Assembly (NCBI GenBank): GCA_048394785.1 | Contig: DBFJGL010000061.1 | Location: forward strand, 1 to 5,261 | Source of the DNA: DBFJGL01 sp048394785 | GTDB taxonomy: Bacteria; Bacillota; Clostridia; Christensenellales; CAG-917 | Direction: 5' to 3' | DNA: 5,261 nt | Shown here: positions 1 through 5,000 of the stretch, piece after piece | How the letters are laid out: every line of letters begins with the position of its first letter | Position numbering within the stretch: the stretch's first letter is position 1 | Notes under the pieces: model-generated | Told to the model about the DNA's origin: nothing | The model's database searches: none | Seen by the model: the letters and a program-made list of their open reading frames with translations, nothing else | Position numbers and translations under genes: made by a program

Positions 1-4
1 TTCC

Positions 5-10
5 TATAAT
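5..10 (+). promoter_or_regulatory. -10 box of the lacI-family gene promoter
   Basis: A perfect TATAAT lies 40 bases before the preferred start codon of the LacI-type gene. Transcription would begin near position 17, giving a leader of about 34 bases. The matching -35 box would lie left of the window and cannot be seen, so the call rests on the -10 match and its position. Confidence 0.6.
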
Positions 11-11
11 G

Positions 12-25
12 AATGAAATGATTAA
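12..25 (+). repeat. AATGAAAT-TTAA motif, copy 1 (lacI promoter)
   Basis: AATGAAATGATTAA lies between the -10 box and the start of the LacI-type gene, over the expected transcription start. Two close relatives (AATGAAATATTAA and AATGAAATGTTAA) lie at the glycosyltransferase promoter at 2202-2225. It could be a regulator site, but it is AT-rich and could be coincidental. Confidence 0.3.
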
Positions 26-40
26 AAAATTTCGCTTATA

Positions 41-44
41 AGGG
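41..44 (+). promoter_or_regulatory. Shine-Dalgarno site that favours the ATG at 51
   Basis: AGGG ends 6 bases before the ATG at 51, normal spacing. It directly abuts the ATG at 45, which is too close for initiation. This supports translation from 51, giving the usual family N-terminus MITIKDVA rather than MVMITIKDVA. Confidence 0.65.
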
Positions 45-50
45 ATGGTT

Positions 51-1004
51 ATGATAACAATAAAGGATGTTGCCAATAGAGCCAATGTTTCTACTGCCAC
101 GGCTTCGCGTGCGTTGAGAAAACTCGGTTATATCAGCAAAGAAACTTACGACCGCATTATTCGGGCGGCAAACGAATTAGGCTATGTTGCCAACTCAACG
201 GCTCAACAGCTAAAAACAAATTCCGTAAAAACGGTCGGTTTCATAATTTCGGATATAAACAACGAATACTATTTCAGCATTCTGTCCTCCCTGCAAGCGC
301 GGCTGAGCGAACTCGGCATAAATCTGCTCATTGCTTTCAGTTCCGAAAATCCGCAGGACGAATGCAACAGTTTCCGCTCGCTCATTGCAAGCCGCGTATC
401 CGCAATTCTGTTCATTCCGACCAACAACCGCAACAAAGCCATAATAGACATCGCCCGTCAGAACGAGATAAAAGTAATTCAGCTTTTCAGAAACATATAC
501 GACGACATAGACTCAATAATCAACGACGACGAATCGGGCTGTTGCGCGGCCGCGCGTCACCTGCTGGACATGAATTGCAAAAAACTGCTGCTTTTGGACG
601 TGGATTATAAATATCTCAATTTCAACGACGTATCCCCCAACAGAAGCATAGGATTTATGCGCGCGCTCGAAAACTCCGACGCCCGTATGCACATTCTCAA
701 TTTTCCGCTCGTCGACTACAACTTATCGGTGCTCTACAACGCGATAGCCACTTTCCGCCCGGACGGAATCATAACCGCAACCAACAAGTTCGGCTTCGAA
801 GCGCTAACCTACCTTAAAGCGCATCCCGAATTATGCTCGCCCAAATTGATTTCTTTTGACGACAATATGTGGCTGGAATATTCCGCAATATCGGCGGTCA
901 AACAGGACACCGAAATACTTACCGAAACAATATGTAAGCTGATCGGCGAACGAGGAGAAGTCAAAAAGGAAAAAATTCCGCAGACTCTGATTGTGCGCGA
1001 ATAA
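51..1004 (+). CDS. LacI-family transcriptional regulator
   Basis: A 317-residue DNA-binding regulator of the LacI/PurR family, which usually act as dimeric repressors released or engaged by a small ligand, often a sugar. The N-terminus is a classic LacI helix-turn-helix (residues 3-22: TIKDVAN, then VSTATASRAL), followed by the hinge helix (48-56, AQQLKT) and a periplasmic-binding-protein-like effector domain (about 61-317). Recognisable core motifs are VGFIISDI (62-69), PNRSIGF (196-202), SFDD (268-271) and VKQ (283-285), the last two near the ligand pocket in this family. Length is slightly short of the usual 330-340 residues but the protein looks complete. The start at 51 is preferred over 45 because of the Shine-Dalgarno spacing. 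The gene is alone on its strand here, convergent with the hydrolase gene, and ends at a shared terminator. The effector and target genes cannot be told from the sequence; a target operon may lie to the left. Confidence 0.93.
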   Translation: MITIKDVANRANVSTATASRALRKLGYISKETYDRIIRAANELGYVANSTAQQLKTNSVKTVGFIISDINNEYYFSILSSLQARLSELGINLLIAFSSENPQDECNSFRSLIASRVSAILFIPTNNRNKAIIDIARQNEIKVIQLFRNIYDDIDSIINDDESGCCAAARHLLDMNCKKLLLLDVDYKYLNFNDVSPNRSIGFMRALENSDARMHILNFPLVDYNLSVLYNAIATFRPDGIITATNKFGFEALTYLKAHPELCSPKLISFDDNMWLEYSAISAVKQDTEILTETICKLIGERGEVKKEKIPQTLIVRE

Positions 1005-1035
1005 AGCGCGCGTTAAAACGTACTCAAACAAATGA

Positions 1036-1063
1036 AAAATACGGCGTTTTGCGCCGTATTTTT
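1036..1063. terminator. Bidirectional intrinsic terminator between convergent genes
   Basis: An 11-base-pair stem, AAAATACGGCG (1036-1046) with CGCCGTATTTT (1052-1062), closes a 5-base loop. It is preceded by A residues and followed by T residues, so it reads as stem plus U-tract on both strands. It lies 31 bases after the LacI-type stop codon and about 120 bases past the hydrolase stop on the other strand, so it can end both convergent transcripts. Confidence 0.88.
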
Positions 1064-1121
1064 GTATTCGCATAAGTTATTTATTAAACGTCCTGTTTTT
1101 TATTTACTGAATTTATTTCTT

Positions 1122-1160
1122 CCGATATCGTTACTGCCTGATTTAACGGCGATATATCGG
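1122..1160. repeat. Bulged inverted repeat downstream of the hydrolase gene
   Basis: CCGATATCGTTA (1122-1133) pairs with TAACG (1144-1148) and ATATCGG (1154-1160), giving 12 base pairs interrupted by a 5-base bulge (1149-1153) and a 10-base loop. It lies in the 3' untranslated part of the minus-strand hydrolase transcript, upstream of the terminator. No U-tract follows on either strand, so it is not a terminator itself; it may protect the 3' end or be incidental. Confidence 0.35.
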
Positions 1161-1182
1161 CGAAACGCTCAAAACGTCTTTG

Positions 1183-2103
1183 TTATTTCACCATAGCGTC
1201 CATCGCTTCCAGAATGTCCGCCCACACCTCGGCGCGGTTGGTTTCGTTTATTATTTCGTGACGGGCGTCCTCATACAGCTTGACGCTCACCTTTTTTACT
1301 CCCTGCGCCTTGAAGTGGTCGCCCAGCTTGTTCACGAGTTTACCCTTACCGCCGACGGGGTCGCACGCTCCCGAGAAAATCGCAACGGGCACGTCCTTAT
1401 TGATGTCTTTTAAGTTCTCCTCTTTATAAACTGCTTTAAGACCGTTCAGGAAATATTTGAAAAACGCTATGGACATCACGTTGCCGCACTGTTCGTCAAG
1501 TATGTATTTTTTGACCTGTTCGCGGTCGCGCGAAAGCCAGGCAAAGGGAATTTTTTCCTTTCTGAACGGATTGTTGTAACTGCCGAAACTGAGCTTATCG
1601 AGAAGTTTACCTTCCTTTTCTCCGCCCAAAACCGCATACTGAATATTGGATACAAGCGCGCCTGCGTTGATAATCATACCCTTCATATACGCCGAGCCGG
1701 AAAGAACTATACCCGACGCCTTGTGATTGAGTTCCATATATCTCTGCGCGATAAAACTGCCGTAGCTGTGACCGAGCAGAATTACGGGCAGGTTGTATTT
1801 TTCTTTAAGATATTCGGTTATAGCCACTTCGTCTCTTACGGTATCGCCGTAAATGTCGCCCTTATGATAACCCTTAACGCCCTTTTCGCTCTGTTTTGTG
1901 CTCGTCATACCGTGAGCGCGATGGTCGTCGGCATATACTATATACCCGTTTTTGTTGAGATACGTCGCAAAAGCGTCGTATCTTCTCGCGTGCTCCGCCA
2001 TACCGTGAGCAATCAAAACAACGCCCTTCGGGGTTCTGACGTCGTCCCAAAGATAGCATTGCAGCACGGTGTTATCGAAGCTCTTGAATTTTTCCGTTTT
2101 CAT
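1183..2103 (-). CDS. Alpha/beta hydrolase, monoacylglycerol lipase-like (Hydrolase_4 / S33-type)
   Basis: A 306-residue serine hydrolase, probably cytoplasmic because no signal peptide is seen, likely cleaving carboxylic esters such as monoacylglycerols or lysophospholipids. Family marks in order: the oxyanion-loop motif HGMAEHARRY (33-42, compare HGxGEH..RY of monoacylglycerol lipases), DDHRAHG (59-65, compare DHRGHG), and the nucleophile elbow GHSYGS with Ser113. A cap region spans about 137-230. The probable acid Asp248 is in SGACDP, and the probable base His282 is in EDARHEI. The triad is complete and the length is normal. The start is supported by AGGGAG (2110-2115) 6 bases before the ATG, with an extended -10 promoter upstream. 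The gene is monocistronic, divergent from the glycosyltransferase operon and convergent with the regulator. The substrate is inferred only from family resemblance; lysophospholipase or a general esterase are the alternatives. Confidence 0.9.
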   Translation of the reverse strand: MKTEKFKSFDNTVLQCYLWDDVRTPKGVVLIAHGMAEHARRYDAFATYLNKNGYIVYADDHRAHGMTSTKQSEKGVKGYHKGDIYGDTVRDEVAITEYLKEKYNLPVILLGHSYGSFIAQRYMELNHKASGIVLSGSAYMKGMIINAGALVSNIQYAVLGGEKEGKLLDKLSFGSYNNPFRKEKIPFAWLSRDREQVKKYILDEQCGNVMSIAFFKYFLNGLKAVYKEENLKDINKDVPVAIFSGACDPVGGKGKLVNKLGDHFKAQGVKKVSVKLYEDARHEIINETNRAEVWADILEAMDAMVK

Positions 2104-2145
2104 ATTATTCTCCCTATAAGCCGAAAGGCTGTAATCATTATTACG

Positions 2146-2175
2146 ATATTAACACAGTTGTATGCCGAATGCAAA
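2146..2175 (-). promoter_or_regulatory. Probable promoter of the hydrolase gene
   Basis: On the minus strand, TTTGCA (2170-2175) is followed after 18 bases by TAATAT (2146-2151). The -10 is preceded by TGT, forming an extended -10 (TGnTAATAT). Each hexamer matches consensus at 4 of 6 positions. Transcription would start roughly 36 bases before the hydrolase ATG. Confidence 0.5.
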
Positions 2176-2185
2176 CTTTTTTTAT

Positions 2186-2214
2186 TTGAAAGCATACTAT
2201 AAATGAAATATTAA
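2186..2214 (+). promoter_or_regulatory. Probable promoter of the glycosyltransferase operon
   Basis: TTGAAA (2186-2191, 5 of 6 to consensus), a 17-base spacer and TATTAA (2209-2214, 4 of 6) predict transcription starting near 2221. That would exclude the upstream in-frame ATG at 2219 and leaves a leader of about 37 bases to the ATG at 2258. A competing -10, TATAAA at 2198-2203, lacks a good -35. Confidence 0.45.
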
Positions 2215-2225
2215 TGAAATGTTAA
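2202..2225 (+). repeat. Tandem AATGAAAT-TTAA motifs, copies 2 and 3
   Basis: AATGAAAT occurs at 2202-2209 and again at 2213-2220, an offset of 11 bases or about one helical turn. The copies continue as ATTAA and GTTAA respectively. They overlap the predicted -10 box and start site of the glycosyltransferase operon and lie upstream of the divergent hydrolase promoter. A third copy is at the LacI-type gene's own promoter (12-25). This suggests an operator or activator site, but the evidence is limited to resemblance in AT-rich DNA. Confidence 0.35.
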
Positions 2226-2245
2226 ATCCGTCTTATATGCGGATA

Positions 2246-2252
2246 AAAGGAG
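2246..2252 (+). promoter_or_regulatory. Strong Shine-Dalgarno site setting the glycosyltransferase start
   Basis: AAAGGAG ends 5 bases before the ATG at 2258. The in-frame ATGs at 2219 and 2237 have no comparable site. This fixes the start at 2258 and so makes the cysteine-containing N-terminal extension part of the translated protein. Confidence 0.8.
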
Positions 2253-2257
2253 AAAGA

Positions 2258-3565
2258 ATGAGCGGAGAATATATCTCTGAAACAAAGAAAGACAAGCGCG
2301 GACGCAATGACTGCGACTGCGCAAAAACGGCGCGCGTAACCCTGCGCGAGTACGGCAAAGCCGCGCCCTCCGACAATAATTGCGCGTGCGAGAGTAAAAC
2401 CTCACGGCTTAACGGAAAGCGCGTCGAAGGCAAATGCGCGTGCGAAGACGCCGGAAACATCTCAAACGGCACAGACAAAACCAAAAAAGAAAAACCGCTT
2501 ATTTTGTTTACGGGCGGCGGAACGGGCGGACACATTTATCCGAACCTCGCCCTTATTCCCGATTTCAAAGCGGCGGGATATTCGGTTGCCATGACAGGCG
2601 CGGCGGACAGTATGGAGGAACGACTTGCAAAGCGTCACAAAACGGATTTTTACGCCGTACCCGTAATAAAATTGATACGTTCTATGTCTGTAAAAGCGTT
2701 GTGCAACAACCTTAAAATCCCCTTCACGCTGAAATATGCGGTGAAAACGGCAGGAGAAATAATAGACGCCATCAAGCCTGCCGCAGTATTTTCTAAGGGC
2801 GGTTTCGTATCTCTGCCCGTCACGCTCGCAGCCCTCAAACGCGGCATTCCGACCTTTGCGCACGAATCCGATTATACGTTGGGACTCGCCAACAAAATCG
2901 CGGTAAATCGAGGCGCGGTATGCTTGAAAGCGAACCCCGAAGCCGAGTTCGAGGGAGAACTCACGGGTATGCCTTTACGCCGCGAACTGACCAAACTTAC
3001 AAAAGAAGAAGCGCGCGAAAAACTGAATATACCGAAGTCGAAAAAAGTTCTTTTGATTATCGGCGGAAGCAGCGGCGCGAAAACGCTCAACGACGCGATA
3101 GCGGCGCATATCGACGCGCTTTGCGAAAAATATCTCGTGATACACCTGACGGGCAAAGGCAAAAAGACGGACGCAGAGTGTAAAAATTATATGCAAAAAG
3201 AATACGCGGACAATATTTTCGAATATATGAAAGCGGCGGATATAATAGTATCCAGAGCGGGTGCCACGACGGTTTTTGAAATTTCCGCTCTGAAAAAGCG
3301 CGCGCTTTTCATTCCCCTGCCCAAAGGGATTTCACGCGGCGACCAAATCTATAACGCACGCCTTGCGCAAAAATACGGAGCGGCGGTTCTGAGCGAAGAG
3401 GACGGCATTTTAGACAATCTTTTATCCGCAATAGAAAAAGCGGAACAAAATCCGCCTATGCAGTCCATACAAAACGACGCAAACGGAAAAATTGTGCGCC
3501 TTGTCGATGCTACCATCAGGCGAGGTGAAAAATGTCAAGACAAAAAACCGTCGCCAAATGGCTGA
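2258..3565 (+). CDS. murG: MurG-type UDP-GlcNAc glycosyltransferase with N-terminal Cys-x-Cys extension
   Basis: A 435-residue GT28-family enzyme resembling MurG, which transfers GlcNAc from UDP-GlcNAc to undecaprenyl-PP-MurNAc-pentapeptide (lipid I) to make lipid II on the cytoplasmic face of the membrane. The catalytic part starts near residue 80. Motifs in order: FTGGGTGGHIYP (84-95) with conserved His92, FSKGGFVSLP (178-187), AHESDYTLGLANK (201-213), TGMPLRREL (236-244), the nucleotide-site IIGGSSGAKTLND (267-279), HLTGKGK (296-302), SRAGATTVFEISA (332-344) with the expected UDP-GlcNAc-contacting Glu341, and SRGDQIYNAR (359-368). This is the MurG form seen in Clostridia and Bacilli, here away from the dcw cell-division cluster. 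Residues 1-79 are an extra hydrophilic, highly charged extension absent from typical MurG (about 350-370 residues). It carries Cys-x-Cys at 19/21, 42/44 and 60/62, and no in-frame ATG, GTG or TTG lies between 2258 and the catalytic domain. The gene overlaps the next one by 34 bases. Lipid I as acceptor is inferred; a related polyprenyl-linked acceptor is possible. Confidence 0.88.
   Translation: MSGEYISETKKDKRGRNDCDCAKTARVTLREYGKAAPSDNNCACESKTSRLNGKRVEGKCACEDAGNISNGTDKTKKEKPLILFTGGGTGGHIYPNLALIPDFKAAGYSVAMTGAADSMEERLAKRHKTDFYAVPVIKLIRSMSVKALCNNLKIPFTLKYAVKTAGEIIDAIKPAAVFSKGGFVSLPVTLAALKRGIPTFAHESDYTLGLANKIAVNRGAVCLKANPEAEFEGELTGMPLRRELTKLTKEEAREKLNIPKSKKVLLIIGGSSGAKTLNDAIAAHIDALCEKYLVIHLTGKGKKTDAECKNYMQKEYADNIFEYMKAADIIVSRAGATTVFEISALKKRALFIPLPKGISRGDQIYNARLAQKYGAAVLSEEDGILDNLLSAIEKAEQNPPMQSIQNDANGKIVRLVDATIRRGEKCQDKKPSPNG
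3522..3527 (+). promoter_or_regulatory. Shine-Dalgarno site inside the end of murG
   Basis: GAGGTG, within the last codons of the glycosyltransferase gene, ends 4 bases before the ATG at 3532. With the 34-base overlap it indicates translational coupling of the two genes, and it supports this start for the downstream protein. Confidence 0.75.
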
Positions 3566-4851
3566 TAGTAATACTTTTAACCACGCTCGCAATAGGCTGT
3601 TACGTGGCTTTCGACACGCTTTATAAACCGGACAACGTCACAGCGTCGGGAAACGACGGCAATAACGGCGCCGTCCCCGACGAGAAACCGCCCGTACATA
3701 TCCCCTATTATACCGAATTGCCCCGCGCAAACGACGACGTGCGCGGAATATCCGTCGCTCACGTCGGAGGCGAGGGCTCGGACGCCGTCAAAGCGGCAAT
3801 GACCGTCGGCACGGTTACGCTTATGGTTATAAGTTCCGACTCCGACGAGTACGATATGCGCGGCGACGGTCTTTACATTGCGGCAATCAGAGAAAACGCT
3901 TTGCTTTCCTGCGTGCGTTTTACTGAGGAAAACGAAAAAGTCCTGTCCTTCAAAACCGCCTTTAACGGAGTTGTGCTGCTTACCGACAAAGAGGAAAGCG
4001 CAAAGCTGTATCTATTCGGCTACGACGGCGTGCAGAAAGCGGAATGCGAGATAGAAAATGCCGATGACGGCGTTCTGTATTACCACTCGAATATACGCGA
4101 ACTGTGGTATTACGGCATTTTCGGAGGCAGACTGACAGCCGCAAAAGTAACTGCAAATCTCGCACTCGAATACGACAACTTATTCCTGCAAACGGACAAA
4201 ACCGTCATTTCCGAAATTTTCCCGAACAAGCACGGAATTATGCTCGTGCTGTCTGACGACAGCGGTTGCGATTTTGTTTCTTATTCGCAATATCAATCGT
4301 TTAACACTGTAAAAAGTTATACTGAAATGCGTTTTATGCAAATTGACAGCATAAAAACCGACATCGGAACAGGCTATGTGATTTTAGGCGCCGCTGAGGA
4401 CGGACTTGTTATCACCGCCGTAGACGCCGAGTTCAAACAAACCGCCCGAGCATTCCTGAAAGATGAAAATTCCGCGGTTATGATAACGGGAGAAACCGAC
4501 CTCGCGCTGTTGTCGTCAAAGGGATTTTACCGCTTCTGCCACCATCTCGACCTGCTTGAAAAAAGTGTGCACTCGATGTCCGGCGAGCCCTTTTATACGC
4601 GCTCGATTAAAGACAGAAAAATTGTGATAACGCGCCGCGAAACGGGGCTTGCGGTTTATGAATTTCTTACGCCGCAGAGTTTTCTCGTCCTTCTTGACGT
4701 AGACGGCGTATCGGACGTCTGCGGTATAGAGCTAAATGAAAAACACATTTCACTATCATTTACCGCCCATTCCGCAAACGACGTTACTTACGCCAATTTC
4801 GGAAAGTCCGACGCGTTTTACGTCACCGCTCCCCTTGCCGCCGCAGATTGA
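3532..4851 (+). CDS. Membrane-anchored protein of unknown function, probable beta-propeller
   Basis: I do not recognise a named family. The 439-residue protein begins with a short basic stretch (R3, K5, K9) and one hydrophobic helix (about 10-27), then a Gly/Asn/Asp/Pro-rich linker (about 33-68), which suggests an N-terminal signal anchor with the bulk outside the membrane. LAIGC (19-23) resembles a weak lipobox, but the hydrophobic stretch continues past the Cys, so a membrane anchor is preferred. From about 95 to 431 there are some eight similar units, each a hydrophobic strand, a polar turn, then a strand and an acidic or polar turn. They begin near residues 95, 147, 191, 236, 282, 324, 364 and 406 (for example VVLLTD, IMLVLSDD, YVILGAAEDG, LALLSSKG, IVITRRETG), a 40-52 residue spacing typical of beta-propeller blades. 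The gene overlaps and is probably co-translated with the MurG-type gene, implying an envelope-related role. The fold is inferred from pattern only, and no catalytic residues are evident. Confidence 0.8.
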   Translation: MSRQKTVAKWLIVILLTTLAIGCYVAFDTLYKPDNVTASGNDGNNGAVPDEKPPVHIPYYTELPRANDDVRGISVAHVGGEGSDAVKAAMTVGTVTLMVISSDSDEYDMRGDGLYIAAIRENALLSCVRFTEENEKVLSFKTAFNGVVLLTDKEESAKLYLFGYDGVQKAECEIENADDGVLYYHSNIRELWYYGIFGGRLTAAKVTANLALEYDNLFLQTDKTVISEIFPNKHGIMLVLSDDSGCDFVSYSQYQSFNTVKSYTEMRFMQIDSIKTDIGTGYVILGAAEDGLVITAVDAEFKQTARAFLKDENSAVMITGETDLALLSSKGFYRFCHHLDLLEKSVHSMSGEPFYTRSIKDRKIVITRRETGLAVYEFLTPQSFLVLLDVDGVSDVCGIELNEKHISLSFTAHSANDVTYANFGKSDAFYVTAPLAAAD

Positions 4852-4965
4852 TTTGCGTATTTACCGCAAGCAAAAGCGTGCGGCCACGCCCGTTCGCTCC
4901 TATTAAGCGAACTGCAATCGGCAAATACAGTCAAAGACTGCATAATTTTCCGCCGCGCGGCAAGG
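4833..4965 (+). other. Nested inverted repeats, possible structured RNA or 3' end element
   Basis: This covers the end of the propeller gene and most of the following gap. An outer pair, CCTTGCCGC (4833-4841) with GCGGCAAGG (4957-4965), encloses a second pair, TATTTACCG (4858-4866) with CGGCAAATA (4919-4927), which has one mismatch. Inside these lie hairpins at 4876-4889 (5 bp) and 4892-4912 (6 bp), with a further one at 4928-4940 (5 bp, AAA loop). None is followed by a good T-run, so no clear terminator is seen. The nesting would give a multibranched fold, but each helix is short and no known RNA family is recognised. Confidence 0.3.
4952..4961. repeat. Perfect 10-base GC palindrome next to a -35 box
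   Basis: GCCGCGCGGC is its own reverse complement and ends 4 bases before the TTGACA at 4966. Its position would suit a protein-binding site controlling that promoter. It also overlaps the outer arm of the nested inverted repeats, so it may have no separate meaning. Confidence 0.25.
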
Positions 4966-4994
4966 TTGACAAATCACGCGCTTGGCAATATAAT
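4966..4994 (+). promoter_or_regulatory. Perfect consensus sigma-A/sigma-70 promoter
   Basis: TTGACA (4966-4971), a 17-base spacer and TATAAT (4989-4994) match the housekeeping consensus at all 12 positions with optimal spacing. The expected +1 is about 7 bases after the -10 box, position 5001, which is the A of the next gene's ATG. Confidence 0.88.
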
Positions 4995-5000
4995 TTATAT

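Noticed and set aside
45..47. ATG at 45 as the start of the LacI-type gene
   Set aside because: The AGGG directly abuts it, leaving no spacing. The ATG at 51 gives correct spacing and the typical family N-terminus.
2177..2183. Run of seven T residues upstream of the glycosyltransferase gene
   Set aside because: No stable hairpin precedes it on either strand, so it is not a terminator. It is simply part of the AT-rich divergent promoter region.
1723..2202. 159-codon open frame on the + strand opposite the hydrolase gene
   Set aside because: It lies antisense to a well-supported hydrolase with an intact triad, shows no recognisable motif, and runs through the hydrolase promoter region. It is a shadow frame.
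2219..2257. Upstream in-frame ATGs at 2219 and 2237 for the glycosyltransferase
   Set aside because: Neither has a good Shine-Dalgarno, and the 2219 ATG falls at or before the predicted transcription start. The ATG at 2258 has AAAGGAG at ideal spacing.
2462..2863. 133-codon minus-strand frame within the glycosyltransferase gene
   Set aside because: Antisense to conserved MurG motifs, Arg/Cys-rich low-quality translation and no family resemblance.
3589..3600. Lipobox-like LAIGC in the propeller protein
   Set aside because: Ala at -3 is not the usual residue and the hydrophobic stretch continues after the Cys, so a transmembrane anchor fits better. Lipoprotein processing is not fully excluded.
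4892..4912. Hairpin GTTCGC/GCGAAC considered as the operon's terminator or a tRNA arm
   Set aside because: No T-run follows it. There is no acceptor stem, anticodon arm or conserved tRNA loop around it.
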